The notes under the pieces: model-generated
The model's database searches: none
Told to the model about the DNA's origin: nothing
What the model saw: only the letters and a program-made list of their open reading frames with translations
Made by a program: the position numbers and the translations under genes
In this document: piece by piece, positions 11,504 to 23,271 of the stretch
How the letters are laid out: each line of letters begins with the position of its first letter
Position numbering within the stretch: position 1 is the first letter of the stretch
DNA from: Mercenaria mercenaria
Taxonomy: Eukaryota; Mollusca; Bivalvia; Venerida; Veneridae
Direction of reading: 5' to 3'
Length of the DNA: 64,000 nucleotides
Assembly (NCBI RefSeq): GCF_021730395.1
Contig: NC_069363.1
Location: 50,649,001-50,713,000 of the forward strand

Positions 11504-12430
11504 TTCTTTATTTAAAGAGGGTAACCCATTTAGCAAAGCTAATCATCCATGGGGCCCTCTTACGACTAGAATGAACGACTAGAATGTACAGTATTGTGAT
11601 CATAGTAACAAATATTTAACAGAAAACAAAGAAGAAATTATATATGCATAAAATAAAAGTAAAAATACATGAAATGTAGTTAGCATTAAAATCCATTCAT
11701 TCATCGATCCATTTTATATAGTTAAATTTAAAACATGACAATGAAGATGAGGTTTTTATTTCTATTGGCAAACCATTCCATACAATTGGCCGTGAGTATA
11801 AAAGACTACCTTTAAATATTTCACTGTTTGTATTTGGTATATAAAAATTTAAGTTTGTATTAGAACGCAATGTTAAGGATGTGTTGTTTGTTTGTGGCTT
11901 TTACAGAAACATTTCATTTATATAAGAAGGATGTAAGCTAGTTGACACTTTATACATAAAGCATGCCTTCTGGAAAAAAAGACGCTTATCAAATCTTTGA
12001 ATATTAAGTAATTTCAAAGCTTGATCAAACTCTTGAAATTCGTTACCTAAAATAGTGCGACAGGCTCGTTTTTGTAGTCTTATAATTTTGTTTGTGTTAA
12101 TTATAGACGTTTTTTCCCCAAATAATAGCACAATAATCCAAGTGCGGTTGAATATATGCTTTATAAAACAAAGTTCGATATGATACTGTTAAAAATCTCT
12201 GATTCTATACAGTAGCCAAATATATGATGCTACTTTTTTGCAAACATGTTTAATATGAGTATCCCACTTAAGATTATCTTGAAAATATATGCCAAGAAGT
12301 TTTTCGCCTGAACTTTGTCCAAGTAAAATATCTTTGTAGTTAAGCTTAAGTTTACAGTCAGGTAAAGCACGTTTTCTTTGAGCAGTTGCAATGAAAATTA
12401 CCTTTAGGCTACTTTATTTAATGCCCGTAT
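11473..12430 (-). mobile_element. 5'-truncated LINE (CR1/Jockey-like reverse transcriptase 3' end)
   Basis: On the minus strand about 300 codons of the C-terminal part of a non-LTR reverse transcriptase can be read, in more than one frame. Landmarks are LLGIYFQDNLKWDTHI (near 12290-12240), 'YIWLLYRIRDF' (near 12210), then RLQKRACRTILGN and 'LLNIQRFDKRLFFQKACFMY' in 12131-11901. These match the thumb/C-terminal region that follows the catalytic core in Jockey/CR1-type elements; the FADD core and endonuclease are absent. The element ends at a (TTAC)n tail (11473-11502), as CR1/L2-type LINEs often do. There is at least one frameshift, near 12190, so the copy is dead. Confidence 0.8.
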
Positions 12431-12433
12431 ATA

Positions 12434-12617
12434 TTAACCCTTAGCCTGCTAGATTTCTAAAATGGACTCGTCCATCATTCAATTTGAGCAATACCATTTA
12501 CTCTTTGAATGGATGTTCACTGAAAATTTACTGACTGACCATGATCTGCCTGCACGGATATTGGTCTACACTTGTCGCAAAGGCAGAATCACTTGCCCCC
12601 AGCAGGCTAAAGGTTAA
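12434..12617. mobile_element. TTAA-flanked MITE, copy 2 (opposite orientation, internally shortened)
   Basis: Begins TTAACCCTTAGCCTGCT and ends 'agcaggctaaaggttaa'. The interior is the reverse complement of the copies at 9.86 and 31.6 kb ('ggactcgtccatcattcaat' here against 'gatggaccagtc' there) and about 30 bases shorter. It abuts the LINE fragment. Confidence 0.65.
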
Positions 12618-14101
12618 TTAACAATTTTACACAGTTTAATAAAATGCCATTCTCTAGATGGATGTTATTCGTATACAGTACTAATGAATATTATGCCAAA
12701 CTGAACACATCATTTTGTATACATCATACTTGTTGTATTGTAATTGACAACATGCCTTAATATAATTTATATAATACACAGCATATTCAGTTTCATAAAT
12801 GTCTAAATCTGAGAAACTGGTTATAAATATACTGGTAAAAATTATGAACACATTCGATACTATAAGTGATGAAATGGTAAACCAATACTACATGGATACT
12901 TGAACTGCCAAGATTAAATGTGAAAACAATGTAGAAATTATCATTATTTTATATAATAATTTTTTTCTGCATAGTCAAAATTGTGCAAAGATTAGTTTTA
13001 GTAATGATAGAGATGTGATAAAGTTCAAAATGTAGGTATAGCAGCTAGAAAGGATCTTCTGATGTTTGGTATACAATGTATTTACTTAGTATTATATTTC
13101 TGTGTACTTCGGTAAGTCATGGATTTTGCAAAATTATTTCTTTCGCTAATGACATAAATTTAATTATATATGATTCCAGAGAACCAGAAAATGTATAGAT
13201 ACACTATACCAAGCCTTTTGTTTACCAATCTTCAGGTTCAGAGAATAAAAGCCAAACAGTTTTAAAAAGGCAAACTATTATGTCGGTATTTTCTGCATAT
13301 CGTGAAAACTTTTCTATAAATATCACGGGGAAAATGCATGATAATTAAACTCTTTAAACGTTATACGCTCCGTTCGTGACTGTATTTTATTATACTTCAC
13401 TCAATGCCATTCAAATCATGACACTAGAAGACAAAAAAGTCATTTAAAACATCATTTGTATACCAATGAAGAACATGTTAAAGTAAAAAGTAATTAAAAG
13501 CACATGTAGTATAATTATATGTACCGATGTATCAAAACTATTTACAGACGTAACACCAGTATCTATAAATTAATATGTCACGTGTTTTTGTAGAATGCGG
13601 TTTTAATGGTAATATTTTCCTGTTTTCTTTTGGGTTTTTTTTTGTTGACATATTAATTGCTTATACACCATATAATGAAAGAACTTGCCTTTGGCAGCCC
13701 TCAGTTTTCCCAGTATTTTATATTTGTATCACCAATATCTATAAATGTAAGAACAATATCTACGAATTTATCATAAACTATTATCTGAAAAAGGCCGTGG
13801 CGGTTGGTTATAAAAGATTTCAAATATCAAACAGTATTACGCGTGAAACCATTTAATATCAAACCTTATTGTAAAAAACTAACATCCACATCTATTAATG
13901 CCTTGTCATATGAGATGTATTTCCTCATTTAAACATGTCTGAAGTACCGATCAAAGTCTATTCTGAGTACAGAACATGTTATAATTTGCAAGAATAGTTG
14001 CAAGATCGAAGCACAGTATGTTTATTACTCAATTTATAACCGAATGTCAAAATGAGACAGATGAGGTACATATTCTTGATTGTCAGAGGTATATCAAAAT
14101 T
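12618..14101. other. Non-coding spacer
   Basis: AT-rich sequence without a recognisable gene. An open frame at 13575-13856 is Phe/Ile/Tyr-rich, low-complexity in composition and lacks any family signature. Confidence 0.4.
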
Positions 14102-14379
14102 TTATAAAAATAGGCTTTTTGATCCTTGGATTGAGTTTTGCCTTAGGTCGAACTTTGGGGCATCAGAATTATTCTTTGCTTTTCCTTTCCGTATAACACA
14201 AATTGAACATTCTACTAAAAGGTTTCCTTTTGAGCAGTTTATACGAATGTCTTCACGTGCAGCATAAAGCTTTATAGGGCAATGCTTCAAGACAACACAT
14301 GCATGCTTTACCGCATGATATCTTCTTTCTCTCGTGGTATCCTTTCTGTACCTACTGGAAAACCAGTTTGGGAGTTTTT

Positions 14380-14829
14380 TCACAATTGCTGGTATTTTGA
14401 ACAATCTGAACCTTTACAAAGCGCTGTAAATACAACTGTTGCACAGTTTTGCGTCCGAAGATCATACTTTGGTTTTCCTGTAACAAAACTGATCCACCAA
14501 CGTGTAACAGCATCAACATCAAGTCCAACAATTAGAGTCTCTTTTACCGGTTCTCGCTTGATGTCTTCTTTCTCTTCAGCCAAACTTCCGTTAAACTTAG
14601 CAGTGCAGGTATCATTTAGCATTACACGAATGCTCGACTGTTCCATCGGATAAAAGCTTATGTATACCCCATTTGAGAGAAGAAGAGAAATATGACCAAA
14701 GCCTGGTATATAGGATGGCGACTTCCATAGATATAAAACAGATGCCCGTTTCCTAATATTTTTAACTGCTCTGATACAAACACATATTATAAGTTGCTGT
14801 CTGATGCCACAGAGCTTTTCCCAGCCCAA
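14380..14829 (-). CDS. Small GHIS...NCA protein, possible papain-like fold (copy A, partial)
   Basis: This is a paralogue of the gene at 35.3-36.0 kb. Aligned segments are LYLWKSPSYIPGFGHISLLL (copy B: IYLWTSSCCMLGCGHISLGL), YISFYP (YISFWP), a central WW (VTRWWISF; ITQWWNIF), and KYDLRTQNCATVVFTALCKG (KYDVWTRNCASVVLTALGKG). A conserved His (residue 46 of the open frame) ahead of a conserved Cys (129), in GHxS and NCA contexts, is the order seen in circularly permuted NlpC/P60- and LRAT-like cysteine enzymes; that assignment is inference. The frame has no in-frame ATG near its beginning (it opens at a TTG, 14829), so a 5' exon is needed or the copy is decayed. After the Cys motif the resemblance to copy B fades quickly and the frame stops. 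No signal peptide or membrane segment is evident. Confidence 0.5.
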   Translation of the reverse strand: MGWEKLCGIRQQLIICVCIRAVKNIRKRASVLYLWKSPSYIPGFGHISLLLSNGVYISFYPMEQSSIRVMLNDTCTAKFNGSLAEEKEDIKREPVKETLIVGLDVDAVTRWWISFVTGKPKYDLRTQNCATVVFTALCKGSDCSKYQQL

Positions 14830-15139
14830 TGAAAGGCATGGTACTTTCGAATGGTGATTGTTATTTTGTTCGCAAATACCACATTTACTGCAGGTGTCTC
14901 AGACTGGAAGAAAAATGCAATAGTTTAATATCATTCCCTTGTAACTAACTAATAACATGACATATCTAACATGGATGAACATACGAAATTTGTTGAAATA
15001 GACATTTTTTCAACACATTTATGTTTTTTCGCAATACTCATAATCATCGAACAGCAAAAGAGCAGTTATATGACAAAACATCATGATGAATATAAAAATG
15101 TCAACATTATAATAGTACCCATTAGTATACTAAGAGTTT

Positions 15140-17030
15140 TATAGTAACATTCATAAACGTCATCAACAACGCCATCAACAAAACGAAGACCATCTTTAAT
15201 ATGTATACAGAAAGGTGTCATTATCATCTACATATTACCCAGTAATTTATTTCTAATTGTACATCATCACCAACACTAACAACATCATCATCATCATAAA
15301 AGAATTGATTAACGTCACCACCGTCAGCAGCAGCAGCAGAAGTCTTGTTATCAAATGAAGGATACTATTTTTTTCTTATGCCAACGATCATCATTAGTGG
15401 CACTATCATTAGTAACTTCATCATCATTTTCATCATCATCATCATTAACAATAACATTACTATCACCAAATCTTTTTCAGAACAATACCGCTGTCTTAAT
15501 ACTGATCTTTTATTAAAATATTTGGTCATCATCATCATCAGCAGTAGCAGTAGTATCAGACAATCAACTCTACATCTATGTCAATTTGAGTCTATCAATC
15601 CCGACCATTGTAATTTTTCAACAGTACTATGATATAGCATGTTTATTCAATAAACAACTCATTTATGCTAATTTATTTATTTGCATCGCAAATATAGTTT
15701 CTATTTATAGAATTGATGTTTTCCACATTATATATATAGATATTCCTTGGGTTTCCCGTGTCGCAGTTTAGAGACGCTCCTCGCTCGGCATATGATTAAA
15801 TCCCTTAGTGTTACAGTATTTATTTAGTGTCTACAAATGTCAAGTATACAGATGGAGAATTCTCCTTAATTATATAGTTTAAAAAAATCTAAAGATGTGA
15901 TTAAAAATTCTACTTTTTAACTCACCCAAACACAATGTGCTCAAGATCATACAATGTCCGTTGTTTATGTTTGGTCTGCTGCCCATGGGACTGTATCCGT
16001 AAATAAACTATTCTGACCTGATCTTGCGAAAAAACTGGAGTGATTGATATCAATTGTTTTTACTATAGTTGAAACAGAAGATACGTGTTCTTTCATCATC
16101 AGAAAAATCTCATAGAATCGGTTATAACTTTTTATAGATCCATCTAATTTTAGCATAGATATTTAAAGATTATAATATATACATGTTCTTAAATTGGGAA
16201 TAATCATGTAATGCCTTAAATTAAAAAAAGAATAGAAAAATTCACCGTTTTACTATTTATTATCCAAAATTCATTTACGGGCAACATGAATTCATTTTAT
16301 TGTATCTCAAACATCAAATCTCAAAACGATTTATAGATATTCATTATTCGATTATTTGATATGTTAAAATATGCTTTGTTTTATTATCATTAATTCAAAC
16401 AATTCTATCATCAATAACAGGGCAATTAGCAACACTACATCGTAAACAGAAATCATATCTCGTATCTAGTATTTTAATAATTGAAGATCGTCAACATCAT
16501 CATCAGCAACAGGCTAGTCATCAGATTTTTATCAAGGTCCTTATCCTTACGATCCTCATCAGCGGCATCCCTTTCACCATCATCATCATCATCATCATCA
16601 ACAACAACAATAACAAAAACATTTTCAGCAGTAGTAGAACAGCAATACCACACGTATCACCTAATCAATCAACAGCGAGTCATATAACTTTCTCAGAACT
16701 AACAATATCGCTGTCGTGATATTTTATTAACATATCTTGTCATTATCATCAGCGTAACATCAGCAACAGCAGTAACAACAACAACTACATTGCCAAGTCA
16801 ATTAATTCTACCGCTTACAGCTCTGTTTCCTAATAGTTGAAAAATGATAATATTGAATTTTAAATTCTTACCTATTATTAATCATACATACTTTTTTGTA
16901 TTGATTTTTTGGGAATAAAGCACAATCGCTAATGTAATTTCTATTTTAAGAACAATTTGATATTCCCAAATTATATATTTAGATACAATTTCCTGTATAT
17001 CTTAATGTCACACCCATCCTATTATGTAAT
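15140..17030. repeat. Two diverged blocks rich in (ATC)n microsatellite
   Basis: Blocks at about 15180-15760 and 16400-17030 share the same order of landmarks: runs of 'catcatcatcat', then 'cagaacaataccgctgtc' (second block 'cagaactaacaatatcgctg'), 'tttattaa', more 'atcatcagc' or 'cagcagtag' runs, and a 'gatattcc' segment. They look like an old ~1.2-kb tandem duplication built on trinucleotide repeats. Open frames here encode Ser- or Ile-rich low-complexity strings and are not genes. Confidence 0.55.
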
Positions 17031-17088
17031 TGGAGGTATTGGCCTCTAGATCATACGATAACAAAATAAAAAGAGAATATATTTCTTA

Positions 17089-17882
17089 AGGTATTAGACC
17101 CCTAATAGTAATGTTTAAAAAATGGCATTTGCTTGGTATATTCTTACAGTTGGCCGTGCTTCGCACTGTGTTGCAAATTTTTAAAAACTTTTACCGTGCC
17201 GTTCTTTATAAATTTTGTATAATTTATGGTATTTCCTAAAGCTCAAGTAGAGACAAATTTCAAAGTGATGGCCTTTATCCAAAACGTTTGCAGAGAATTC
17301 ATTATACCATTATCTTTTTATAAAAGAAACATCAAACTATTGGTAAACAATCATAAAATTTAAAATAAAGCTGTCAATATCATTTTTTCTAGGGTGCCTC
17401 AAGTAAACAGATTTAATGAGACAGAATTCTAACTCCAACATTGAAAAATTAAGGTCGAATCCTGCGGGTCTGTTTTGAATTTTGCTCACTTCATTCAAAA
17501 ATAACCTTAGGGCAGAAGTAAACCCTACCTACATTTCTTCCACAATACGTAATCTAAAGAATGAAGGCAAAATAGAGAACTTTTACCGCATGTAACTCAG
17601 TAGTTTTAAAAATGTCTAACTCTACACCTTCTGTTTCATAGTTAAATTCACTTAGAACATCAAGAAATCGCTTATCAATTTTTTTTCCACTTTTGTACAC
17701 TAAATCAATAATAAGTTTTGAAAGAAGTAAAACCTTACTAGAAAAAAAAAAATTAGGGGGAAAAAATTTGGTGCCAGTGGGACTTGAACCTACGCCCCTA
17801 TGAAAATTGCAGTCAAAGTAGTTTTATGGTAGGAATTGAATACTCTTCAAAAAGGAGGTACTCTATTATGGGCCTAATACCT
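17089..17882. mobile_element. MITE-like element with 20-bp terminal inverted repeats
   Basis: The left end is 'aggtattagacccctaatag' and the right end is the complement of 'aggtattaggcccataatag', giving two or three mismatches over 20 bases. Near the right side is 'gtgggacttgaacctacg', which resembles the 3' half (B-box and T arm) of a tRNA in reverse. Just outside the right end, 'catgagaattagttgtttt' also occurs inverted inside the 34.4-kb element, so the two are related. No transposase is present. Confidence 0.6.
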
Positions 17883-17944
17883 GAAGAAATTACTGTTAGA
17901 CTATATATAGAAAACACATGAGAATTAGTTGTTTTAACTGAGTT

Positions 17945-18289
17945 TTACTTTGAAGATTGAGAAACGTAACGCGTTACTCGAGACAGATTGCCTTTTTTTC
18001 CAGCTTTGCTACATTTGTATAAATTACGGTCATTATTCGGCACGAGATCAACGTCATGTATGATGTAGCACGTGTAATTGTTTATACTCCTTGCTGTAAG
18101 GAAACGTGCATTTGCTAAAATGGCCACTATTGAACTGCACGGATAAGGCCGTTTCTACAACATATAACCCATAATGCACTAGTTGACGCTGCAGCGTGTT
18201 ATGCAGATGATAAACAAGTTCCGGTATATCCAAACGTTTGGGACGATCTCTGTATGGAATAATTATTAGTGCAACTTCCTTTTGGTGGT
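17945..18289 (-). pseudogene. Beta-1,4-galactosyltransferase fragment, frameshifted
   Basis: On the minus strand, after an acceptor 'gggatttacag' (exon edge 18289), the frame reads KEVALIIIPYRDRPKRLD and LHNTLQRQLVHYGLYVVE, matching the family's VAIIIPYRxRxxHL and LHPxLQRQxxxYxIYVxxQ segment. A second frame then supplies ANARFLTARSINNYTCYIIH, directly followed by DVDLVPNNDRNLYKC, corresponding to RAKLxNxGFxEA...CxIFHDVDLxPENDRNLYxC with the metal-binding D-V-D. The frames meet near 18125, just after QFN, so a shift of one base separates them. The expected YFGG...GWGxED region is missing and the frame runs out after KC. This is either a decayed exon of a once-complete gene or a partial copy; a sequencing error at the shift would not restore the missing part. 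Confidence 0.75.
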
Positions 18290-18575
18290 CTGTAAATCCC
18301 AGCATATTTTATTTTAGAACTGACCTTGGCATTTCTAACATCGTCTGCTGCAATTAGGGGGACATGCTAATTCTGCCAATTAAAAGTCTCGGTAAAACTT
18401 TGCAAATTTTTTAATTCTTCCTTTCAGACCAAATACGCTTCCTTGAAAACGTACCATTCGTAGAATTTGTATAGTATGTTTAATTATAGGCGGACTTGAA
18501 CAGGCTAAATGAAACCGAGCCGGCAACATTTTCATATTTGTCGTGTTGGGCGGCCTGTTGTTTCCACTTCTTCTG

Positions 18576-18581
18576 TTTATT
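18576..18581 (-). terminator. Candidate poly(A) signal AATAAA of the HEPN-STAND gene
   Basis: AATAAA on the minus strand begins two bases after the TAA stop (18583-18585). If used, the 3' UTR would be very short. This is the first such hexamer; its use is not proven. Confidence 0.35.
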
Positions 18582-18582
18582 G

Positions 18583-21182
18583 TTAAATATTTCCTCGGTA
18601 ATATGTAAGGGAATATACACCATTCTCACATTCCACAGAGACAATTATCCCTTTTTTGTTTTTCATTCGTCTGAGCGCGTATTCAAATTCTGCGTCCTTT
18701 TCTAAAAGTATCTTCACGCATTTTGAAAGGTTTTCACGAATGTCACAACAAGTATTTCCTTTGATGCTACTTGCATTTTCGCTCGAATTCTTCAACACAT
18801 GAAACACTGTGTTTCCGTTTCGGTCGACCATCCGAATGTCTGTATAGAACCTGCACAATAATTCAACAAGTTCTGGAAACATTTTGAAAGCGGCTGCATG
18901 TAATGGTGTGGATCCATTCCGATCCGCAATTTTCACATTTGCTTTATCTATCATAAGTTCAACAAATTTTGGTTTGTTATAGTAAGTCGCTAGGTATAAA
19001 GGCGTTCTACCATAACCATCCTGGATATTTGAATCTATTTCAAATTCTTTGAGAAGATTGAGCAATATTTCGTCTTCCTTCCATACAGCGTAATGGAAAA
19101 GAGTCGAATTTTTGTAATAAACTTTTCCGCGAAAACTGAATGGCTTAACTGCCAGAGTCCTATCCTTGTCAAGCAAAGTTCGGACGATTTCTGTATGGCC
19201 TCGAATAGCTGCGGAATGTATAGGGTATTCTCCGCGATGATCTGTGGTATCCACTGAGGAGCCGGCATTCAATAGCAATTTCACAATATCGAAACATCCC
19301 AAATCGACTGCCTTGTGTAGAGGTGTGCGTTTGAATTTTCCACTTTTTTCATCAAGTTTGCATCCCTTTTTAACCAGAGTCTCACATATGGCAACATTTT
19401 TGCAAATAACAGCCTTATCAAGCGCGGAAAGGCCATCTTCATTTGTGTAATTTACGTCTACATCACTTTGGAGCAAACAGGTGACAGCTTTTAGGGAATG
19501 TCTCTTGGTCGCGGTGATTAGTTGGGAATTTCTTTTCTGTATATGATTATTGGTTGCATTGAGTTGAGAAAAATGGTGTAACAGGAGTTTCATGATCCCA
19601 ATATTTTGATTGACCGTAGCAATATGCAAGGCGTCTTCATTCACTTTTGCACCTGCTTCTATCAGCTTTCGGACCATCATTTCATTATTGTCGCGTGTAG
19701 CGAACAGCAGTGCTATATATTTTTCTCTGTCTGTCAGCATATTACGTTTAATGCATTCAGTGACCATTATTTCATTTTTCCTTGCCAGATAAAATGCTGG
19801 CATACACATGCCCATATGACCGTTTTCGAATACAATGCAGTAAGGATTGCGAAAATGTTTATAAACTTCTAAAATTGGCGTTGTCACAATATCGTTTCCA
19901 TTTGTAGGGTCTATATGCTCTCGAACAAACGTTTCATTGTTGAATGCTTCGTGCTCAAGAACTGAAACATCTGGATTTGACTGCGATATACGTGTATTTT
20001 CTATTCCTTTGTTGTTTATTGTGGGTTTTTTCAGTGTGCTATCTAACTCTGATGACCTTTCTTTCTTCTCAAAAAGTAGCTGATTCAACCTTTTGCTGAG
20101 AACAGAGTATCTTCTGTCGTCTACAAGAATACAATTTTTACTGTCGCTGCTTCTCGTTTGAACATAATTCAAAACGAAGCTTTTTGGTCCGTATTTTATT
20201 GCTACATCCGGGTATTCTTCGCCAGTAACAAGCCCAACAACATCGCCAATAACGCTGTGGCTAAATGTGTATTCGTCTTTCCTATCGGTAAGGCTCAGAA
20301 AGCCACCTTTATGGTGGTCAAGAGTTTTTCGTAAAGTCCTTGACTTCTCTTCCAGTGGATAATTGAGTTCTGCAGCTATTTCTAACAGCGAGTGAATATG
20401 TGTTGGCTCTAGGTCAAATTTTGACAATTTTCTAGATGATTTCGTCCACAAAAGTACAAGTATCATAAACTCATCCTCATTTTTCGAAAGTTCTGAAAGG
20501 CACTTGCGGAAAAATTCGAATGGTGCAGCAAAAAATTCAGCACCCTTTCTAAACAGTGTGTCATTTTGAGCAAACATGACTGCACATTCTGGAAACCCTA
20601 CTTTACACTCGTCATCTTTCCATCGGGAAACACACGAATTGAGACTTGATGGAGGACACTCTCTTTTGTTCGTTTGTAAATGAAGCCATAGGATATTCTT
20701 TTTCTCCTCTTTTGAAAGATCTGAAGAAGAGAGAATTGTGACATTTTCTTCTTTAAAAAGATCCAAAGTACGATGATCCTTTGCTTCGTTTAGAATATTC
20801 TGACGTGTTGTTATAACTACTAACAAATTCAATCCATGTGCTTCAGCTTGGAGTTCATCTAAATATGGTTTCCAGCCTTTCATTTTTTCTGGATCAAATG
20901 CGTCAGATCCGAAGATGTCGTCAATGAATATTCCATTCCAGTCTTTGTCTTTGACATTCAGTTGTTTCCAATCTTTCGGAGTTGACAGTTTGAGGATTTT
21001 ATTCACCGGACATGTTTCAAGAAGCATTTGTGATGCAACTGTGGTTTTTCCTTCTCCTGCATAGCCGCTTAAAATAGCAATCCCGGATGTGTTAAATCGT
21101 TTCAATGCTAGTTGGTAAACGTCCGTTTTTACAAACAGGTCTTTCCTTTCTTTTACCTTGTTGAAATATCGCTGTGAAACAA
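18583..21182 (-). CDS. HEPN-STAND-ankyrin gene, exon 5: P-loop NTPase and ankyrin repeats
   Basis: Last and largest of five minus-strand exons; it supplies residues ~253-1118 of a predicted 1118-residue protein. It opens after the acceptor 'catcatttttcag' in phase 1. The NTPase has Walker A GYAGEGKTT (Lys ~298), Walker B GIFIDDIFG (Asp ~340-341) and a sensor-like VVITTR (~374-379), preceded by a VYxxALKRF helix. This layout matches the 'novel STAND NTPase 3' type common in bivalves. A helical region follows to about residue 640, and then about eight ankyrin repeats (~740-1050), clearest in TPLHKAVDLGCFDIVKLLLN, YPIHSAAIRGHTEIVRTLL and TPLHAAAFKMFPELVELL. STAND proteins typically stay closed until a sensor (here perhaps the ankyrins) is engaged, then oligomerise. 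There is no internal stop over 866 codons, so the gene looks functional. The ligand is unknown. Confidence 0.9.
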
Positions 21183-21564
21183 CTGAAAAATGATGATTCA
21201 ATTATTTAACATATAGAGTATAACACAGACATTTTGCCATTTTGCAACATTTTCATGGCTTCCTTTAAAGTGATTACATTTTGTCTACTATGTACTATAT
21301 TAACCCTTGATATTCTAGAGGTTGGCTGTTTGTTAACAGGCGCTACATCATCCTCTGAGATAATTTTATTTTACCGGATGCAATATTGCGCATAGGAAGT
21401 GTGTTCCAACAGCAATCCCTAGTGATATATGTAACTGCAACGTACATTTAGCTTTTTAGAGCGTATTTCTAATATACATTTGTGTTACTAAAATAGGTTT
21501 CCACTTATGTGGAATCCTGTGATGTTAGATGTCATAACAATGAAGGGCAGTTTAAGCATATTAC

Positions 21565-21618
21565 CTTTAAGGCTTTCCAGTCTTGGCGATACTTTATGTT
21601 GAATTGCCTGGATATTTT
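21565..21618 (-). CDS. HEPN-STAND-ankyrin gene, exon 4
   Basis: A 54-base exon encoding ENIQAIQHKVSPRLESLK, helical linker sequence. Its acceptor is 'tctttttattacag' and its donor AAAG|GTAATA. It enters and leaves in phase 1, exactly as exons 3 and 5 require. It was found by phase and splice-site matching, not by homology. Confidence 0.7.
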
Positions 21619-22047
21619 CTGTAATAAAAAGATACAAATTTGTTATTATATCAATCAAGTACACAGGGAATAAAGAACCAAAGGGACCATAGATTTTGTT
21701 CTTAGGTTAGAAGTGACATTTAATTACCAATTTTATTTCAAATCAATAGTTGTGTTCTTAAGAATGCCACATGTGACCTTGTTTTATAAATCTGGTATTG
21801 CTACGATTCAAAAAGAAATTAGTAAAGGATCCGAGAAACGGAGGAAAAGCAGAGTAAATTATGGAAAACAACGCTCAGAGAACCGTAAAGGATCAAGAAC
21901 ATTTTGTCAGATATATGCATGTAAGCAGATCAAACTTTACCTATTCTAATATTCTAATATTACTCTGTAAAGAGTACTCTGTAAAGAGGTTAACACCTAT
22001 ATCTATAATTTACTTAGGTAATTGCAATATGTTATGCTTCTCCTTAC

Positions 22048-22285
22048 CACGTATTTCAGTCACCTCCTTTACAACTGCCGTAGTCCTGCATCTCTCGTCG
22101 TGCAACATTTGGGTAACTTCTTCCAATCCCGCCAGTACAGTTTTATCCATCTCTCCCCAGTCTTCAAGTAGTTGATCATTTCGCTCTTGGGATTCTTCAT
22201 CAACAGTGCCAGTTTTAAACGCATTTATTGTTGCTTGCAGATTTGAAATGCTATTTGTAGTACTACCATTTAATCTTAAAAGTAC
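22048..22285 (-). CDS. HEPN-STAND-ankyrin gene, exon 3 (helical linker)
   Basis: A 238-base exon (phase 0 in, phase 1 out) between acceptor 'tatttctcag' and donor CGTG|GTAAGG. It encodes about 79 residues that begin VLLRLNGSTTNSISNL and continue with a charged, Leu/Glu/Gln-rich stretch ending VVKEVTEIR. This looks like an alpha-helical or coiled-coil connector between the HEPN domain and the NTPase, as in related bivalve HEPN-STAND proteins. Confidence 0.72.
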
Positions 22286-22607
22286 CTGAGAAATATAAAA
22301 AGAAACTAGAATTTCAGTATCATCTTACGACAGCAATAAATACACAGTGCATTGTATTTAAAAAGTAACTTTTAACAACTTCTCCGCCTTTAGACATTCT
22401 GCATTTTAGTTCTAGTTACATATATCAATATTTTCATTTTTTATATTAGCAATTATTAAAAAACAGAAAATATAAAAAACGTATGGTCAGACATAAAATG
22501 TATGCCATACACTTATGTAAAAAACAGATAGTATTTAACACAATATTCTCGCATACGCCTTCCTTATAGTTCTATATATTTTGATTCATAAAAAAATGAA
22601 CAGTTAC

Positions 22608-22676
22608 CGTCTCAATTTCGCTCCACATAGCACTGAAATACTGCTGTAAAAGCGGGATAGACTTTTTGTGTGCAAG
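22608..22676 (-). CDS. HEPN-STAND-ankyrin gene, exon 2 (completes the HEPN motif)
   Basis: A 69-base exon, phase 0 at both ends, with acceptor 'tgcttctattacag' and donor ACG|GTAACT. It encodes LAHKKSIPLLQQYFSAMW then SEIET. Joined to the RNE that ends exon 1, it makes R-N-E-L-A-H, the R-x4-H signature of HEPN nucleases, followed by the F..MW.EIE helix expected in DZIP3-type HEPN domains. This fit of motif, phase and splice sites is the best evidence for the gene model. Confidence 0.78.
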
Positions 22677-23271
22677 CTGTAATAGAAGCATTTTAAGACT
22701 TTGGTGATACGGACATAAACTTAAACCTCATTTTTTCTTGAAAACAATGGACAAAGGTATGAAACAATCTTTAAGGAACAATTTTTAGCGCGCGTGCCTC
22801 AGAAATAGCCTGTGGAATTTGCAGTGGCTTCCTTATTTCATTTTGGATAGTAAAATTAACTTTCCTCATCCAGTTATATAGGAATCGGGTGAATAAAATT
22901 ATAAAACAGAAAACAACATTTGAAAAACTTAACTGATCTTATTATGACTTACCATAACATAATAATTTCACTGCGTTCATTTTAATAGGGAAATTTCTTT
23001 CAATTTAAAAAATTCAATTTGGCCACTTTTATTATATAATGGTCTCTCCAGAAAATATATTTTGTACAAATTTGATTTTATATTTAAGTCATTCCGACAA
23101 ATGTTAATCTTTTGACCACCTTTCCACTTATGCAAATATTGATACTTTTACGTGCACCATATAGTCCGAAAGTAGTTCCCTTCCTTGTCACTACGAATGA
23201 GAAAAAAAATGTCGCTTAAAATTCCCAGCTTTATCAGAGTGGTCATATTTGAAAAAGCATAAAACATTTAC

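Noticed and set aside
13575-13856. 93-codon open frame
   Set aside because: Composition follows local AT-richness, with no domain and no splice context.
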